Positions 45,209-57,700 of a DNA stretch of 64,000 nt are shown here, in pieces. The stretch covers positions 656,626 through 720,625 of the forward strand of contig CAUYUJ010019082.1 in assembly GCA_963575745.1 (NCBI GenBank). The letters are read 5' to 3'. A program made the translations under genes and the position numbers. The notes below the pieces were generated by a model. It was not told where the DNA came from. It did not search any database and saw nothing but the letters and a program-made list of their open reading frames with translations. Within the stretch, counting starts at the first letter, position 1. Every line of letters starts with the position of its first letter. The stretch is from Prorocentrum cordatum. Taxonomy: Eukaryota; Sar; Dinophyceae; Prorocentrales; Prorocentraceae.

Positions 45209-48200
45209 ATGGACAACCCAGGTATGAGCCAACGCAGAAGCCGCAGTCGGGCGAACAATGAGACGGACGTGGCAGGTATGCAAGCAGGTGATGCCAGATC
45301 ACCTACTGCGACAGGCCCTAGACCGCCAGCCGCACCTGCAAGCCCCAGGCTCCCCACTTCGGTGACACCACAGGCTTGCGCAAACCCCAGCGGAAGGGCC
45401 AACGACAACCCGGCACTCACCGCACAGGGAGTGCAACCTCGGCGGCAGATGGCACCACACGAGCAAAGTACGGCACCACCCTCCGTGGCCAGACCGGCGG
45501 GCGAAGGAGGAACGGACGATGCCGCTACCCGGGCTGACAACACCGTCCAACTCCCACCCCGGGCGACCTCTGCGAACCCCGCGACACCCAGAGAGGGACC
45601 AGCACGGTCACACGCCCCGGCCCGCGCCGCCACGCCAAGCCCGGGCGTAGGCGAAGTCCCCTCCACAGCCTGCAACGGTGCTGAAACTGTGGGACGAGAT
45701 AGCTCTGACCCCGCGGAACCTCCCGAGAGACACATCGGCGTGAACACCCCCGGGAGCCCACGGATCTCTCAGGATGAAGCAAACGCCAACGCGGAGCTGC
45801 GCTCGACTGGAAGGTGTGGAGCCGCGACTCTCGACAGCACAGAGGAGGCTCGGGGCACGGCCCCGGCTGCCAGCACTACGGACGCGGGGGGCGCGGCGTG
45901 CAGCGAGGACGCACCTCCACGGGTCCCCACGGATGCGGCGACAGTCCAGAGCAGGAGACCGCCGCCGGGCACGGCGCATAGTACTTGCAACGACCCCCTG
46001 GGTCGAGGAGACATGCCACGAGCTGGGCCTGAGCTCCCCCCATGCATGGACGCGGACTGGAGACGGGAATATGAAGTCATGGCGCGTACGCTCAGACTGG
46101 CGCAGGTGCACGCCTTAGACGGCACAGGCCCCCCCCCTCCGAAGTCGAATGGAACCAAGTGCTCAGTGTGATCGCATGGGCTGCAGCGATACCCCAGCTG
46201 GACAAAACCGTCAGAGACCTTCACCAAGAGCTTGGACTCGCCACGCGAATCCCAGACGCCTTCGGCGCCTACTGGACTACCCACCTACCTCCGGGCACGC
46301 GCAACCCCGCCGGTAGGAGGATAAACTCACGCCAAGCAGCGCTGACTGGCAGACGCGGCTTGCGCTCAGCTGAGGCAACTCGCAGGCGGGCCGGCCTCTC
46401 GCTCGGACAGTGCGTCGGCACCAGACGCCCCCTTTCAGAGCCTGACGCCAGCCATGCTCAGCACCATCCTGCGCGCGGGCGCGGGCCTCCCTTTCTCGGA
46501 CGAGAGGGGCCAGCTCCTGAGCGAGACCGTGGGGGCCTCTCCAAGGAATCTACGCAGTACCGGTAGCGCCGCCCGGCGTGCCGGCACGCCCAGACCTGCA
46601 CGTGCCCCGGCCGGCACTGCCGTGACTACAGCCGACGGCGGGCAAACCAGGCGTGCCCGACATCGAAGCTCGACCGGACCGCGACCGGTAGCGCCCAGCA
46701 CCCAGCCCCAGACTACCGCCGCTGACAGAGCTCGTGGGAATCCGGCCCGCCGGCCACCCAGAGGCAGGAATGACGGCACACGCAGGACCACACTACGCGG
46801 TGTGACACGACGCAGGGCTGAGGGCAACGCAGACAGGGAAAGGTCCACCCGACCAGACAGCAGACCTCCCCACCCAAGAACTCTGGTCGACCTTTGGGAA
46901 CGCTCCCGCGCTGGGGAGGGCCCCCCCGCCGGGGTCACAGGGAGAGGTACCACAAGGCGGGCGTCCAGACCGGCGAGTGCGGAGGGCGCGCGGATCCGCA
47001 GGCCGCGGCCCCGTCCCACTGTTTTCTCACCAGACGAGCCCACGGCCGCCCCCCAGCCTGCCGATGTGCTTCAGCAGGTTTGGGAGCGACATAGGGACGG
47101 GCGAACTGGCCTCTCTCCAGTCGCACCTGCAGATACGACGCTTGCTGCGTACCAGGCTGCGGGCTTGGACAACACACAGATCATCAACACACTAAGGACT
47201 CTCCAGCAGGATGGCCTCGTCTCCAGCGTTTCCCCCGACGGCACATGGAACATCGCGGGGCCCCTCAGGCTCCACCCTATCAGCGATCCCAGACATGGGG
47301 AAGACTGGACGTATGACTTCACCCAGCACACGAGGGCACGCATAGTCAACCCCCGACCTGGCCCGAGTGCCACCGTGGGAGCAAGTCTTCATCTTGTATC
47401 ACTCTTCGATGAATGGGGCCTGACGAGACTGGCGGTAGGCGACCTCCTAGCCAAAGTCGCCGCGACTTCTCGGTTCAGATCCTCCGCTTTCGTCGAGTTC
47501 AGCGACGAAGCTGCAGCTCGAGTGGAGAGGCGTTGGGACCGTGACGGTGCCACGCGCTTTGATGGAGGACCCCCACACATTAGGTTGGGAGCTGATGTAT
47601 GGGACCTCCTGAGAGAGGACGACGGCCGGAGTCCCTGGAGCGACCACCTCAGAACCCTGGACCCTGGAAGCTTACTCTTACTCGTCATCACAGCGGGGCT
47701 CCCAGGTGCCAGCCTTTCTGCAGCCAGCCAGCACGGAGGGCTAGATGGACTTGCGGTTTCCCAGACAGCGCAGTTCTTCGCCGTGCCTCTCCTGTGGAAC
47801 GCCGCCCGCAGACTCCGCCCGGACGCCCACGTCATAATATGCTGCGAATGTCCAGCCACCACCCTACAGGCACACAAGCAGGCAATGTGCACTGCACTGG
47901 GGTAGCTCCTCCCAGACTGGGCAGTCCGCATTGATTCTGCGCCCACAATCGCCAGCCCGAGAGACCGATTGTGGTTCAGTAGTCGCCCTCCCGCGGATGA
48001 CCTAGTTACGTACCCTCGGCTCCCCAGTCCCTGGGAAAGGCAATGGACATACAGACCGGACGGGCACATCCCTCCCTGGACCCAGTCCAAGGCTCCTGCC
48101 AACGCCCTGGAGGCAATAGTCCCTTGCATTTACCAGACACATCTCCTCTGTTTGCTATGCAATGGGGACCGCAGCCACTGATGGCTCCTCCGCACCCTCG

Positions 48201-48736
48201 TCGACAGCAGGAATTGCATCAATAACATTCTTCAAGAGACCGGAGCCGAGCGTAACTTCCAGGGCTGCACGGAAGGACTGACGCTCGTCTGTCACGGAAG
48301 AGAGCGAGAGAGCCTCGCCAGCGAAGGAAAAGCGAGGGCCTGGGCGGGCTGGCTCCTGGCCCACGGCAGAGAACACGGACTCATAATCCCATATCCGGAG
48401 GAGCGGGCCCGAGCAGTGGGCCTGGGCTCTTACTATCGGTCCCTGGACATCAGTGGAAAGAAACTCTACAATGCCGTGGGAACCCACCTCGACCCGAGAA
48501 GCCTCCAGCGCAGACTTGCGACCGCCAACCTGGATTGGAGCAGGAGCGAGAACATCTCCGGCTGCCAGCACGAAGCTCCGACAGAGGGCCATATCTGGAC
48601 CGCGTGGAGACTGGCGCGCAGCTTCGCTGACAGAAACTGCCCTTGGGCGCCGCTCGCCGGGAGCCCCTGTCCAGACGACATAGTCCGAGCCAGGCTGCAG
48701 CAAGAGCTCCTAGATCAAGGGTTGCCGTTCCCCTAG
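45209..48736 (+). pseudogene. ORF-B: disordered leader plus C5 cytosine-methyltransferase-like domain
   Basis: The ATG at 45209 lies inside the end of ORF-A (19-base overlap). The frame runs to 46130, shifts at a poly-C run near 46131-46139, shifts back between ~46300 and 46450, and continues to 48736 with in-frame stops at 47903 (TAG) and 48179 (TGA). The first ~700 residues are Arg/Pro/Ala-rich and probably disordered. The last ~430 residues follow DNMT order: motif I LVSLFDEWG, AFVEFSDEA (motif II), GADVWDL (III), VITAGLPGASLS (IV), VIICCECPA (VI, Glu kept), IASPRDRLWFSS (VIII), and the C-terminal GLGSYYRSLDISGKKLYNAV with GTHLDPRSLQRRL (IX/X). Motif IV has Gly (47705-47707) where the catalytic Cys belongs. 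Confidence 0.6.
47393..48530 (+). other. DNMT-like domain lacking the catalytic Cys
   Basis: Motif positions: I 47393-47419, IV 47684-47718 (Pro-Gly instead of Pro-Cys), VI 47831-47857, VIII near 47950-47985, X 48416-48520. If real, the fold could bind S-adenosylmethionine or DNA but should not methylate. Two stops also cross it in this copy. Confidence 0.6.
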
Positions 48737-51700
48737 ACTCGCCTGAAGACCTAGGGACGCTTCACCTCGCCCTTGGGTCTCCCCCGCTCACGAATCTCGT
48801 TCCGGGGGCGAGAACCAGACCTTGGCAACTAGCCTACTCCTCCCTGAGCCGCGCCCTCGCCCTGCACAGTAACCATGCCGTCCGGCGACCGCGAGCCCTT
48901 TGGGCTTTCTTACACACTACCCCCTGGAGCAACCCCACCTGGGCGGACCTCTGCGGGGACCTTTCCCTTCGGTCACTGATCGATGCCATCTCCAACGCCA
49001 CGCAGGCCGGTTCACTCACGGTGGGCTGTTGGAACGTTAGGTACCTCAAAAGCACGACTGCTCACAATAACATGATTAAACACGCCTTCTTGACGCAGAT
49101 GACCACCAGCGGTAGGATCGGACTCATTCAGGAGACCCACTGGACAGAACGCGAGGCGGCCGTCTGGTCCACCATGTTTCACGCCCGCACGCTGGTCGCC
49201 TCTCCAGCCTACAGTGGACCAGCCGGGGGATGCGCCAGCGGAGTGGCGATCATCATTCCTCACGGCACCACACTCCTCCGGGCGGAAGACCTCGTCCCCG
49301 GATGTGCCGTTGCAGCCGCCATCAGCCGAGGTGACAGCACCTACCGCCTGGTCTCGGCGCACCTCCCACCCTCCAGGAAAGCCGAAACCATTGACGCCAT
49401 CAGAAAGGCCATCGAAAGGTGGGACGACACCCCTACATACTGGGGAGGGGACGTCAACATCCAGTTGGACAATCCCAGGGACGGTGAAACAGACGAGGCA
49501 GCGGCCCTCGCTGACCTGCTCTCACTGACTGGTTCAAGCGTCTGCCACTGCGACGGCCCCACCAGAGTGGACGCGGACAATGAATCACAGATCGACATCG
49601 TTGCCTGCCCCATTCGTCAGCTCGGTGCCTACGGGGTCAGAAAGGCCTGGAAACCCTCAGTCTCCGACCACGCCATCCTGTACATGGAGCCGCAGGGCGC
49701 CCCCAGAACTCGCCGAGACAACACCATTCGTGCGGGCGATCTCCGCCTACTTCCAAGAGAGACGCACGCTGAATTAAGGACTCTGTACTCCTTTCTCGAG
49801 CGCACCTTCGGGTTGCCGGACATCGATCTGACCGGCCTCCTACAACCTGCCGACTGGGTCCGCCCGGCCACCCCAGGTCAATTCCCAGCCAGTCACTGCG
49901 ACAACGACGACGGCGAAGGAGAAAGAGAGCAGGAACCCTCCACTCCTCCCCCGGCCCCTAATCCGGGTGATGACCACGCCTTCCCGCTTCTGCCCGCCCT
50001 CCTCACGCTTGGTCGCCACGCTCTGTCAGCCGCAATACAGGACTGGTGGAGGAAGTGGCGCAGAAGCAAAACCAACCGTTCGCCAGGGACCCTGCTAGCG
50101 GCTGCGGTAAGAGCGGACTCCACGACGCGCCCGGTGGGAGCGCTTGCTGCCTGGCTCGCTGAATACGAGTGGGACGGCAGCGACTTAACACCTCAGCAGG
50201 CTGCCCTCTGGCTGCGAAGGTGGGACAATGACGCAGCGCAGAGACGCGCCACCCGCCTCGCGCCCGCGCAAAGGGGCCCCGGAGTGGAACGCCCCGCGCT
50301 TGCCTCTCACTACCGGACGGGACGAGAAATCTTCGTCAGGACGCATGCCATCCTCGGAGTGCGCGACGAAGACGGAAGCTGGAAGGAGCGCACCAAGGAA
50401 GTAGACGACGTCCTATGGCGGAGCCGGAGTCCGATCTGGCAAGCCGCCCCTCCTCTCCCCCCTATAGCGGACCGCATCCTAAACGAGTATTTCAAGCAAA
50501 AGGACACGGGGCACTTCCCACACTCTCCCAGCCCACAGTGGGGCAGGATCGCCTCCCTCGTGCTGGGGCCTAGCGGCAGCGCCCCCGGTGTTGACGGAGA
50601 GCCGTGCGAGCTGTATCATCCCGGTGCGCGCTTTGTTGCTGGGCTCCTCGCCCAAGCCTGGTACGCCGCGGCGCTGAAGCCAGGGCTCCTGGACCTGGTC
50701 CTTGGCCCCTCCGTCGACCTTCTGGTCTGGACGTTTTTGGCTCTCTGAAAGAAACCGACCGCTGAGCGTCCCAACGACATGCGTCCCTTGCAGCTCCCCA
50801 CTTGCCTACGGAGACCGCATGGAGCGACCATTGCCGATTGCCTTGGCCCCGTGATCGAACCCAGGCTTAGCCCCAATCAAGCTGCCAAGCGCGGTGGACA
50901 ATGCGGTCCCAACATCACCGCCGCCACCAACCACCTTGCCCTGGATCCCGTCACCGACACCGAACCTGGGCCCTCCTGGACCGCCCTGCTTGGCGCGCAC
51001 CAAGAAGCTGTTGACCGCTATATACTGGACGCCGCTCGGCAACTAGGCCCTGCCCCGAGCACGGCTGTTCTCTTCTGCGATCAAAACAAAGCTTTCGAGC
51101 GCATATCCCTGCAATGGATGGGGCAGCTGGCGAGGCGTTGGCAACTCCCGACCTGGCCCCTGCATTCCGTGGACTGCCTCGTCGGCAGCAGGAGCGTGCG
51201 CACCTGCAAGGGTACGTACAAAAGCAGAATAAGGAAGCTCTTACGGTCCATCGGAATGGGAGGCACCGCCTCCCCGCTCCTCTGGTGCCTATGATACGAC
51301 CCTCTCATCAGCGCCCTGGCCGACATCACCGGGGCGGACGATCCGACTTACGTGGATGACCTCGCTGCCCTATCGGGCGCCACCGCCCAATAACTGCGTG
51401 CCGGCATCGCCTTGCCCTGGCTCGCAAGAGCGGCGGGGCTCCTCGTCGAAGCCCACCAGTGCAGGGGCATTGCAGCCCCATCCGGCACCAACATGAGACA
51501 GCACCTGGACAACGCCCCGGTGGACTTCAGCGATAATGGCACCACCACAACTGTTACAGGCCTGCCTGCCGGACTCCTCCTGGAAATGATCAGGCGCGCT
51601 GCCGGCCCCATTATTGCGGCTCAGTGTTCTCCCTGGAGCAGCCCATGCAATTGCAAATTTAAAACCGCCCTGGTCCCAGCCAGCAACCACGATTGGTGGA

Positions 51701-54132
51701 GACGCACCATGGACTACACCCCTTTTGGCTCATCCGCCGTCCGTCCTCAGTGGCCCTATCTCGGCGCCTGCGTTGTATTTTGGGCCGCCGAAGGGGAAAG
51801 CTTACCGCCCAGGGGGAGAATGACAAAAGGGCAATTCGACGCCCTCGTTGCCGGCACCTGGGGCAAACCTCCCCCCAAACTGCGGGACCGGGCCATGGCC
51901 CTACACCTTGCAAGCATGTCTCCCACTAAAACCGCCCTCACCTGGAACACCTACCTCATCGCGCTCATCCCGTGCCCATCCCACTACTCCCTCCCTGACA
52001 CCGTGCAAGAAAGGGCACTCTGGGCACACCTGCGGGTAGCCCTTGGTCTTGCCTCCGCCTCCTGGATCCCAGACAACATCCTCACTGGTCTGGGTATCCG
52101 CTTCCAAGTCCCTGGCTGCCCCAAATGCCCGGTTGCCACCTCGCGCGCGATCGCGGCCAGGGCGCGCGCCCTTGACGACCTGTGGGGGCCCCTACAGGCG
52201 AGGCACAAGGCAGGGAGAAGGTGGAACAAACTCGTGAAATGGGCGCGGGAATTCGCCCCTCGGGATGAGCCACGCAGGCCCGGATCCAAGGTGCTGACCG
52301 ACGCCAGGGCCGCTGACCTTTTCAATCGTGCCATGAGAGAGCCCCCTCGGCGCCGGGCTCGATACTTCGGACGCGTAGTATACGTCGCGGCCTGGACGCA
52401 ACTCCACGGGCACGTGGTGAGCTCCTGGTTCTCCACAACCAGCCACGAGCGTAGGTGGGCTCAAACAGACGGCGCGGAATGGCGCACCACGTCCTTCGAG
52501 TCCTGGCCAACGGACTACCCGGATCTGCGCATGGACGAAGCGTCGCTGACAGGATCCCCCACCAGTGCGGCTGCGGCAGGGTGGCCAATAGAGTCTGGCT
52601 CACCGCTGGACAACGGGATCAAGGTCAGGCTTGGTGCGACTCGTGCCTCGGGCCCTGGACCGGAGAGGCCTCCCTCTGGCCCCTCCTCGGCGACGACGCG
52701 TTGCCCGAGGACTTGCGTCCACTTGCTGCGGAGAGAAGAAGGCAACTCGGAGACATCACCGTTCCTATACGACAAGGACTCTACGGAGCCTGCCCTCTCT
52801 GCGGCCTGGGAGAAGCCACTACTGAGCACGTGTGGGGCTGGTGCCCCGCCGCCGCCCTTGCCAGGGAAAAGGCCAAAGGCCCTGACCACCCCAGAGACCT
52901 TCCCACCGCGATATGCTCTAGAGGTCAGCGCCAGAGGCTTGTCTGCCGCCTTCTACACCAGATCTCCTTCAGATACTGCGTGAACCTGGACTGCGCCCCC
53001 ATCGGAGCCGACGAAGCCGCCAGAATCATCGCCCAGGGAATCTCCGTACCAGACACCGACCTTCAGTAAGACAATGAGGAGGAGGACGACATACAAGAAG
53101 GGCAGACCCCTGCTGCACCGGCGGACGAAACTGCCGTCTGGGCCCCCATGCTGGACCCCTGTCAACATTGCAATCCCCAAGGCCCGCACCTGCTGCGCAT
53201 TCAGGGGGCCGCCGGTCCGCATCTCGGCAGACAAGCTCCACGCGCTGGGGGGGGAATCCGGCGCCTCCCTGTCACGACCAGGACTGTGCGGAGTGGGGGT
53301 CGGCTCGCCGTTCTCCAAACGGGCGACACCAGAGCGAGTTGGATGCCGCCTGGGTTGGGCTGGTTCCCCTGCCCCAGGACAGACAGGTCCCCCAGTGCCC
53401 TCTGGACCAAGAGCTACTGCAGACTCTGCGACCTGCATACCCTGGTGCTCAGAACTAGCACGGACATGGAGGCTGGCGAGGAGATCACCGTCGGAGACTC
53501 CCCGCTCCCCGCTGCCGACGCGGCCCAATGGCCCTTTGAGCTCACCTTCGACGGGGGGGCTCGCCGGATCGGGGAAGGTGACAAGGTCTCCGGGGCGGCA
53601 GCTGTCCTCTGGAGACACGACCCGCACCGCGGCTACCCGCGCGTCGTCGCGGTCGCCGTTGTTGCCCTTCCGGGCTGCGACAATGCACAGACGGCAGAGG
53701 CATCCGGGTGCAGAGCGGGACTCGCCCTGCTCCCCCACCTTGACACCACGCTTCGAGGTGCTCGGGTGGTCGGCGACAATCTTGCTGCCATCCGGTACGG
53801 AGCCGGCACGGGGCGCTTTCGCCGGCTCCACCCGGCACAACAGATGGACTTCGCCCTTCGACAAGCCAGCGGCGCCGGATGGACACTCACATGGTAGGCT
53901 GTGCGTCGTCGCCTCAACAAGGCAGCCGACCGTCTTGCAACGCTAGGAGTCTTCTGGGCCGACGCGCTTCGACGCGCCGGCGATCTAGCCGTCACTTCCT
54001 GGGTCGTCTGGGACGGCTCCCAGCAGCCCCCCCCCCCTGTTTCCTGCCGCGGACGTCGACCTCGGCGACTTGGACCAAGTTGCGCTGTTCGTTGATGCTC
54101 TCGAAAATCCCCCTCCCCTCCTCCCCCTCTGA
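48643..54132 (+). pseudogene. ORF-C: APE endonuclease - reverse transcriptase - zinc knuckle - RNase H
   Basis: About 1,830 codons. Endonuclease: GCWNVRYLKS (Asn 49033), QETHW (Glu 49132), GGDVNIQLD (Asp 49450) and SDHAILY (49666), all diagnostic. RT: GSAPGVDGEPCELY (50573), FCDQNKAFERI (Asp 51079), SIGMGGTASPLLW (51256), TYVDDLAAL (51349-51360). Zinc knuckle CPLCGLGEATTEHVWGWC (52791). RNase H: FDGGAR (Asp 53550), AEASG (Glu 53697), VVGDN (Asp 53775), NKAAD (53928). The frame is +1 to ~52500, then shifts to the zinc-knuckle frame, then shifts again at a poly-C run (~54026-54037) and ends PPPLLPL at TGA 54130. In-frame stops lie at 50746, 51292, 51391, 53067 and 53895. No ATG precedes the endonuclease domain, so it was probably made by frameshift from ORF-B or by non-AUG initiation. 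Confidence 0.85.
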
Positions 54133-54198
54133 TCGCCCCCTGCCGCGGCACACTAAGGTCCTGACGGGTCGCAGCGTCAACTGCCATCACAAGACAGC

Positions 54199-54222
54199 GC
54201 AGCCTTCCGCTGCCACCCTGGA
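54199..54222 (+). repeat. Hairpin repeat 7, between ORF-C and ORF-D
   Basis: Stem GCAGC/GCTGC, loop CTTCC, followed by CACCCTGGA. Both stem strands differ from repeats 1-6 and still pair. It lies in non-coding sequence. Confidence 0.9.
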
Positions 54223-54241
54223 CCGGTTCCCACCCTGGACA

Positions 54242-54721
54242 ATGCCCAAAAACAACCAGGGCCCCCTCCGTCGTTGGCCCTCCTGCCTACCGTGCAGTGA
54301 CGAAGGGCCGCCAATGCGCATGGGCACGCGCGTCTTCCTGGCCCGCTTTTGTCCCTGGATGCGTTGGATCTATTTCCACGGCGGTTGGCGACACTGGTGC
54401 GAGATCTGCCAGGAGCCCGTCGACGACACAGAACACATCCTAAGCGCGAAGCACTACGACATGTCGGTGGCACGGTACCAGGACGGGTGGCCAGACCCGA
54501 ACACCTTCACCACTCCTGGGAATCTTTGGTGCATGTGCGGAGGGAACCCCCATGGCTCTACCCACCAGGTGTCCGTCACGCGGATGCCCTGGCGCGGCTG
54601 GAAACCAGTCCAGCCCTTGGTTACCCGTGACGGGGTGCGCTCGCCCCCTGGCATTGCGATCCCCGAGGATGCGCTGCACGTGCCCATTACCTACCCCCTC
54701 TGGGACGATCCGTCGACATAA
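54242..54721 (+). CDS. ORF-D: small zinc-binding protein
   Basis: 159 codons from ATG 54242, intact. The core is WRHWCEICQEPVDDTEHILS with a second His in AKHYD, a C-x2-C...H...H arrangement of likely zinc ligands, followed by LWCMCGGNPHG. The rest is Trp- and Pro-rich. I do not know a family. It starts 109 bases after the ORF-C stop and ends 46 bases before the ORF-E start, so it belongs to the same coding chain. A hairpin repeat (54199-54222) lies just before its start. Confidence 0.55.
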   Translation: MPKNNQGPLRRWPSCLPCSDEGPPMRMGTRVFLARFCPWMRWIYFHGGWRHWCEICQEPVDDTEHILSAKHYDMSVARYQDGWPDPNTFTTPGNLWCMCGGNPHGSTHQVSVTRMPWRGWKPVQPLVTRDGVRSPPGIAIPEDALHVPITYPLWDDPST

Positions 54722-54767
54722 TTGCCCAGGAGGCACCAGGGTGGACCCGGAGAAGGTTCGATCGCAC

Positions 54768-57700
54768 ATGATGGACAGGCGGGGCGCCGCAAGAGAGGGC
54801 CTCAGACGGCCCGAGGACGGCGACGGGAACAGGATGCGGGCGAAATCGTCCATCTGGCTACCCCCCTCACCTGGGCAGGCCGCAGGCTCCTCTGGGGTAC
54901 CTCCCCCTCCGCCCCCACCGTCTTACCCTCCTCCTGCCTGGGGCCCACCCTGCCAGCAGCGAGCAGTCCAGCTGGCCGAGGGTAGTGAGACGGAGATCGA
55001 AGCTCTCTCCCCGACAGGTCCAGCTGCCCTGGATGATTCACTGGCCATGCAGGCAGCCTCAGACGTCGCCAACCCTTACTCGGTTCCGTTGGACTCCCCA
55101 CACTCTAGGGTCCACCCCAAGGCAGCGCTCGGGGAACTAATCAATGCCGTTCGACTCCCCTCACAATGGCCCTACTCCCTCCAGGCCGAGGGCAAACGTT
55201 GAGGAGGATCGCCTGGGTTGAAAGCCAAGCCTCGGTCGAGACGGTAGACGATGGCAGAGGCTCCACGCGAGAGGATCTCGCCAGAAGGGGTAACTGCGCT
55301 CTCGGAGTTCGCGTCGCCAGGATCGATGCCAATACGAACATGGAGGACCTGGACACCTTTCGGCTGCGGAACGCCATGCACCTACCCGACGGTAAGGAAT
55401 TTATGTTGTTGGAGTGGTCCTCTATGTGCAAGTTCGCATCCAGACCCCTGGAACGTGACAAAGAGAGCAGGCGGCTGTACATTTCAGTCACGGGCCCGAC
55501 AGTAGACAAGATCGCTGACGTCTCAATTTGGTGGCCTCCCGCTCTGGGCGGTCACATCCACCCCAGGGATGCTCAAGCGCTAGGTCTCAGCCCTTCCGCC
55601 AGATACCCCTCAAACTGGTGCATCGTGGTCTACAACTACGGGAAGGGTGGGCAGTTTCACGAAGGCGAGACCAAGGCGAAACGCCCCCCGAGCGACGATC
55701 TTCCCTGGTATCGCGTGGATGAAGCCCCTTCTGAGATCCAGTTTTGGCGGCAATGCTCGGCGCTGGACCAGATCTACTACCTACGCCAGAACCCAGCGGA
55801 TCTGTTTGGCCACCAGCTGTCACCTGTGACGTACCTCCTTGCCTTTGTTCACGCCCCTCGGTCGGAACGAACTTTGGCCAACGACTTGGGACACACTCGT
55901 TCCCTGGGGCTGAGCCTTAGAGCCAGGGCGGAGGCCACCCTGGAACAGAGCGTCCCAGACGCCGACCACATGCAAGCAGTCGAAGACGGCACGCTGGTGC
56001 AGGCACCGCCTCTCCCCCAAGGCCTAAAGGCGTTCTCTGACGAGGAAATGTCAGATACGACAGGCTCTGTCTTTCAGAGAGTGCGTCCTACCCCACGCCT
56101 GGACACGCTCCACAGGATTATGGACAAGCACAGGCCGAACGGCGATGCGACCAGTGCCCTGCGCGCCACCCTGAACCACCATGCTGTTCAAGTGCACGGA
56201 CCCCCTGGAACGGGCAAGACCACCTTCTCAGTTGCCTGCCTGGACATGTGGGGTTCCTGCCTACGCCCTGGACACGCGGTCGCTTTGGCAGCAGGGTCCA
56301 ACACGGCGGTCGACCAACCAGCCCTGGCAATGATCGAGGCACAACGTCAGCGGCGCCTCGACCAAGACACGGACTTCCCCGACAAGTTCGTGCGCCTGGC
56401 AAAGAAGGACCGTGTCAACGAGGCACTTGTCGACCTTACTCCCGAAGGTCACTACAGAAACGCCCGCGGCGAGTTCCCGTTCCAGGACGGGGACAAGAAC
56501 CAGGGCCTCAAGCCCTACAAGGCGAGCTTGCTACGTCAGGCCAGGATAATCATGTCCACGCACGAGGCGTCAGAGGCACTCGGTCAAAAGGACAGCCCCC
56601 AAATCGTCCTCCTAGTTATCGACGAGGCCGGACAAGCCACAGAGCTCCACGCGCTCATGTCCATGGTAAACCTGATCAACAGCGGGGGAACCGTGGTCCT
56701 CGTCGGAGACCCCAACCAGCTGCCCCCCACAGTGCTCTCCAAACTGGCGAACGAACTAGGGCTCTGCGTCAGCATCTTCGACAGGATGTTTCACGCACTC
56801 CGCGGCCAGGAGTCTTCAGTAGTTCACCTTTCAATCTGCTATCGGATGCATCCGCAACTACTCGCCTTCCCGAACGCAGCCTACTACGGGAAAGGCATGA
56901 AGTCTGGCATCCTGGATCCGCTCAGAGAGCGGCCAATAGTTGAGGGCATTCCCTGGAGAGACATTCGCGTGTGGGAACCTGGGCGACTGGCAGAGCTGGC
57001 TACACTCACCGCTTCCGACGAAAATGACCTCCGCGCCACCCTTGAGCCGCTGGGCCCGCCGCTGAGCCCAGACAAGCACCGTTTCCTAATGGTGCACACA
57101 CCCTCCTGGGAGGTCACCTCCGAGCTACAACCAGGCTTTGCCAATCTTCCGGAGGCGGCCCAAGCCGTGGACATTGTGCGCGCCCTGCTACCGGAGCTCA
57201 ACAAGGGCACCACTGTCAGAATCGTGGTCGGCTACCAGCTCCAGACGGCTATTCTCATGGACGGATGGCCGCAGGGTCCTCGTCACCTCTCCGGCGTCCT
57301 GCGTAACACTAGAGGAGGCGCGAAAGGGCAGCCCCGCAAGGGGAAAGACGGTCCTGGACGCTGTGGTCAGGATATACCTGGCCCTGGACAACCCCCCCCA
57401 AGGCCACAGGGTGGACACTCAGCGCTGGCAACAGGTGTTCCGAGAAGACGATAATGTTCACACTGCAATCACCAGGGCTAAGCGGAATATCCTGATCCTG
57501 GGAGACGGTCGCATGTTCGCCAACGCCACCTGGTCGCAGCTTCGCGTGCTCTCAGAGTACGGGAGATTGACTCGCCTCTGGGTCCAGTTTCGAGGCAGCG
57601 CCCCCGTGGGCCGCAGGCTCTCCCTGGACATTGACGACAGCTTCGACCCACTCAAGGACCTTGCCGCATGGATACCCTCGTCCGTTGCCTGGGGCAGTGT

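Larger units (their letters stand above)
35972..45227 (+). pseudogene. ORF-A: giant leader protein with internal repeats, zinc site and RING-H2 finger, frameshifted
   Basis: The first in-frame ATG is 35972 and the last frame ends at TGA 45225-45227, about 3,080 codons. I follow the frame by protein quality: 35972-~37545, 37555-~38100, ~38100-38650, ~38600-39070, 39039-39640, 39630-~42390, 42390-43015, 43000-~43690, 43679-~44890 and 44895-45227. Thus there are about nine frameshifts. The first lies in a poly-C run near 37541-37550. The N-terminal third is disordered and repetitive. The middle has two metal-binding motifs (separate entries). The rest (for example PTILVVDALAQHMDAALTAA, WDMFAAIWILQLANPG) looks like folded protein with no family I recognise. 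By position it could be the ORF1/gag of the element. Confidence 0.55.
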
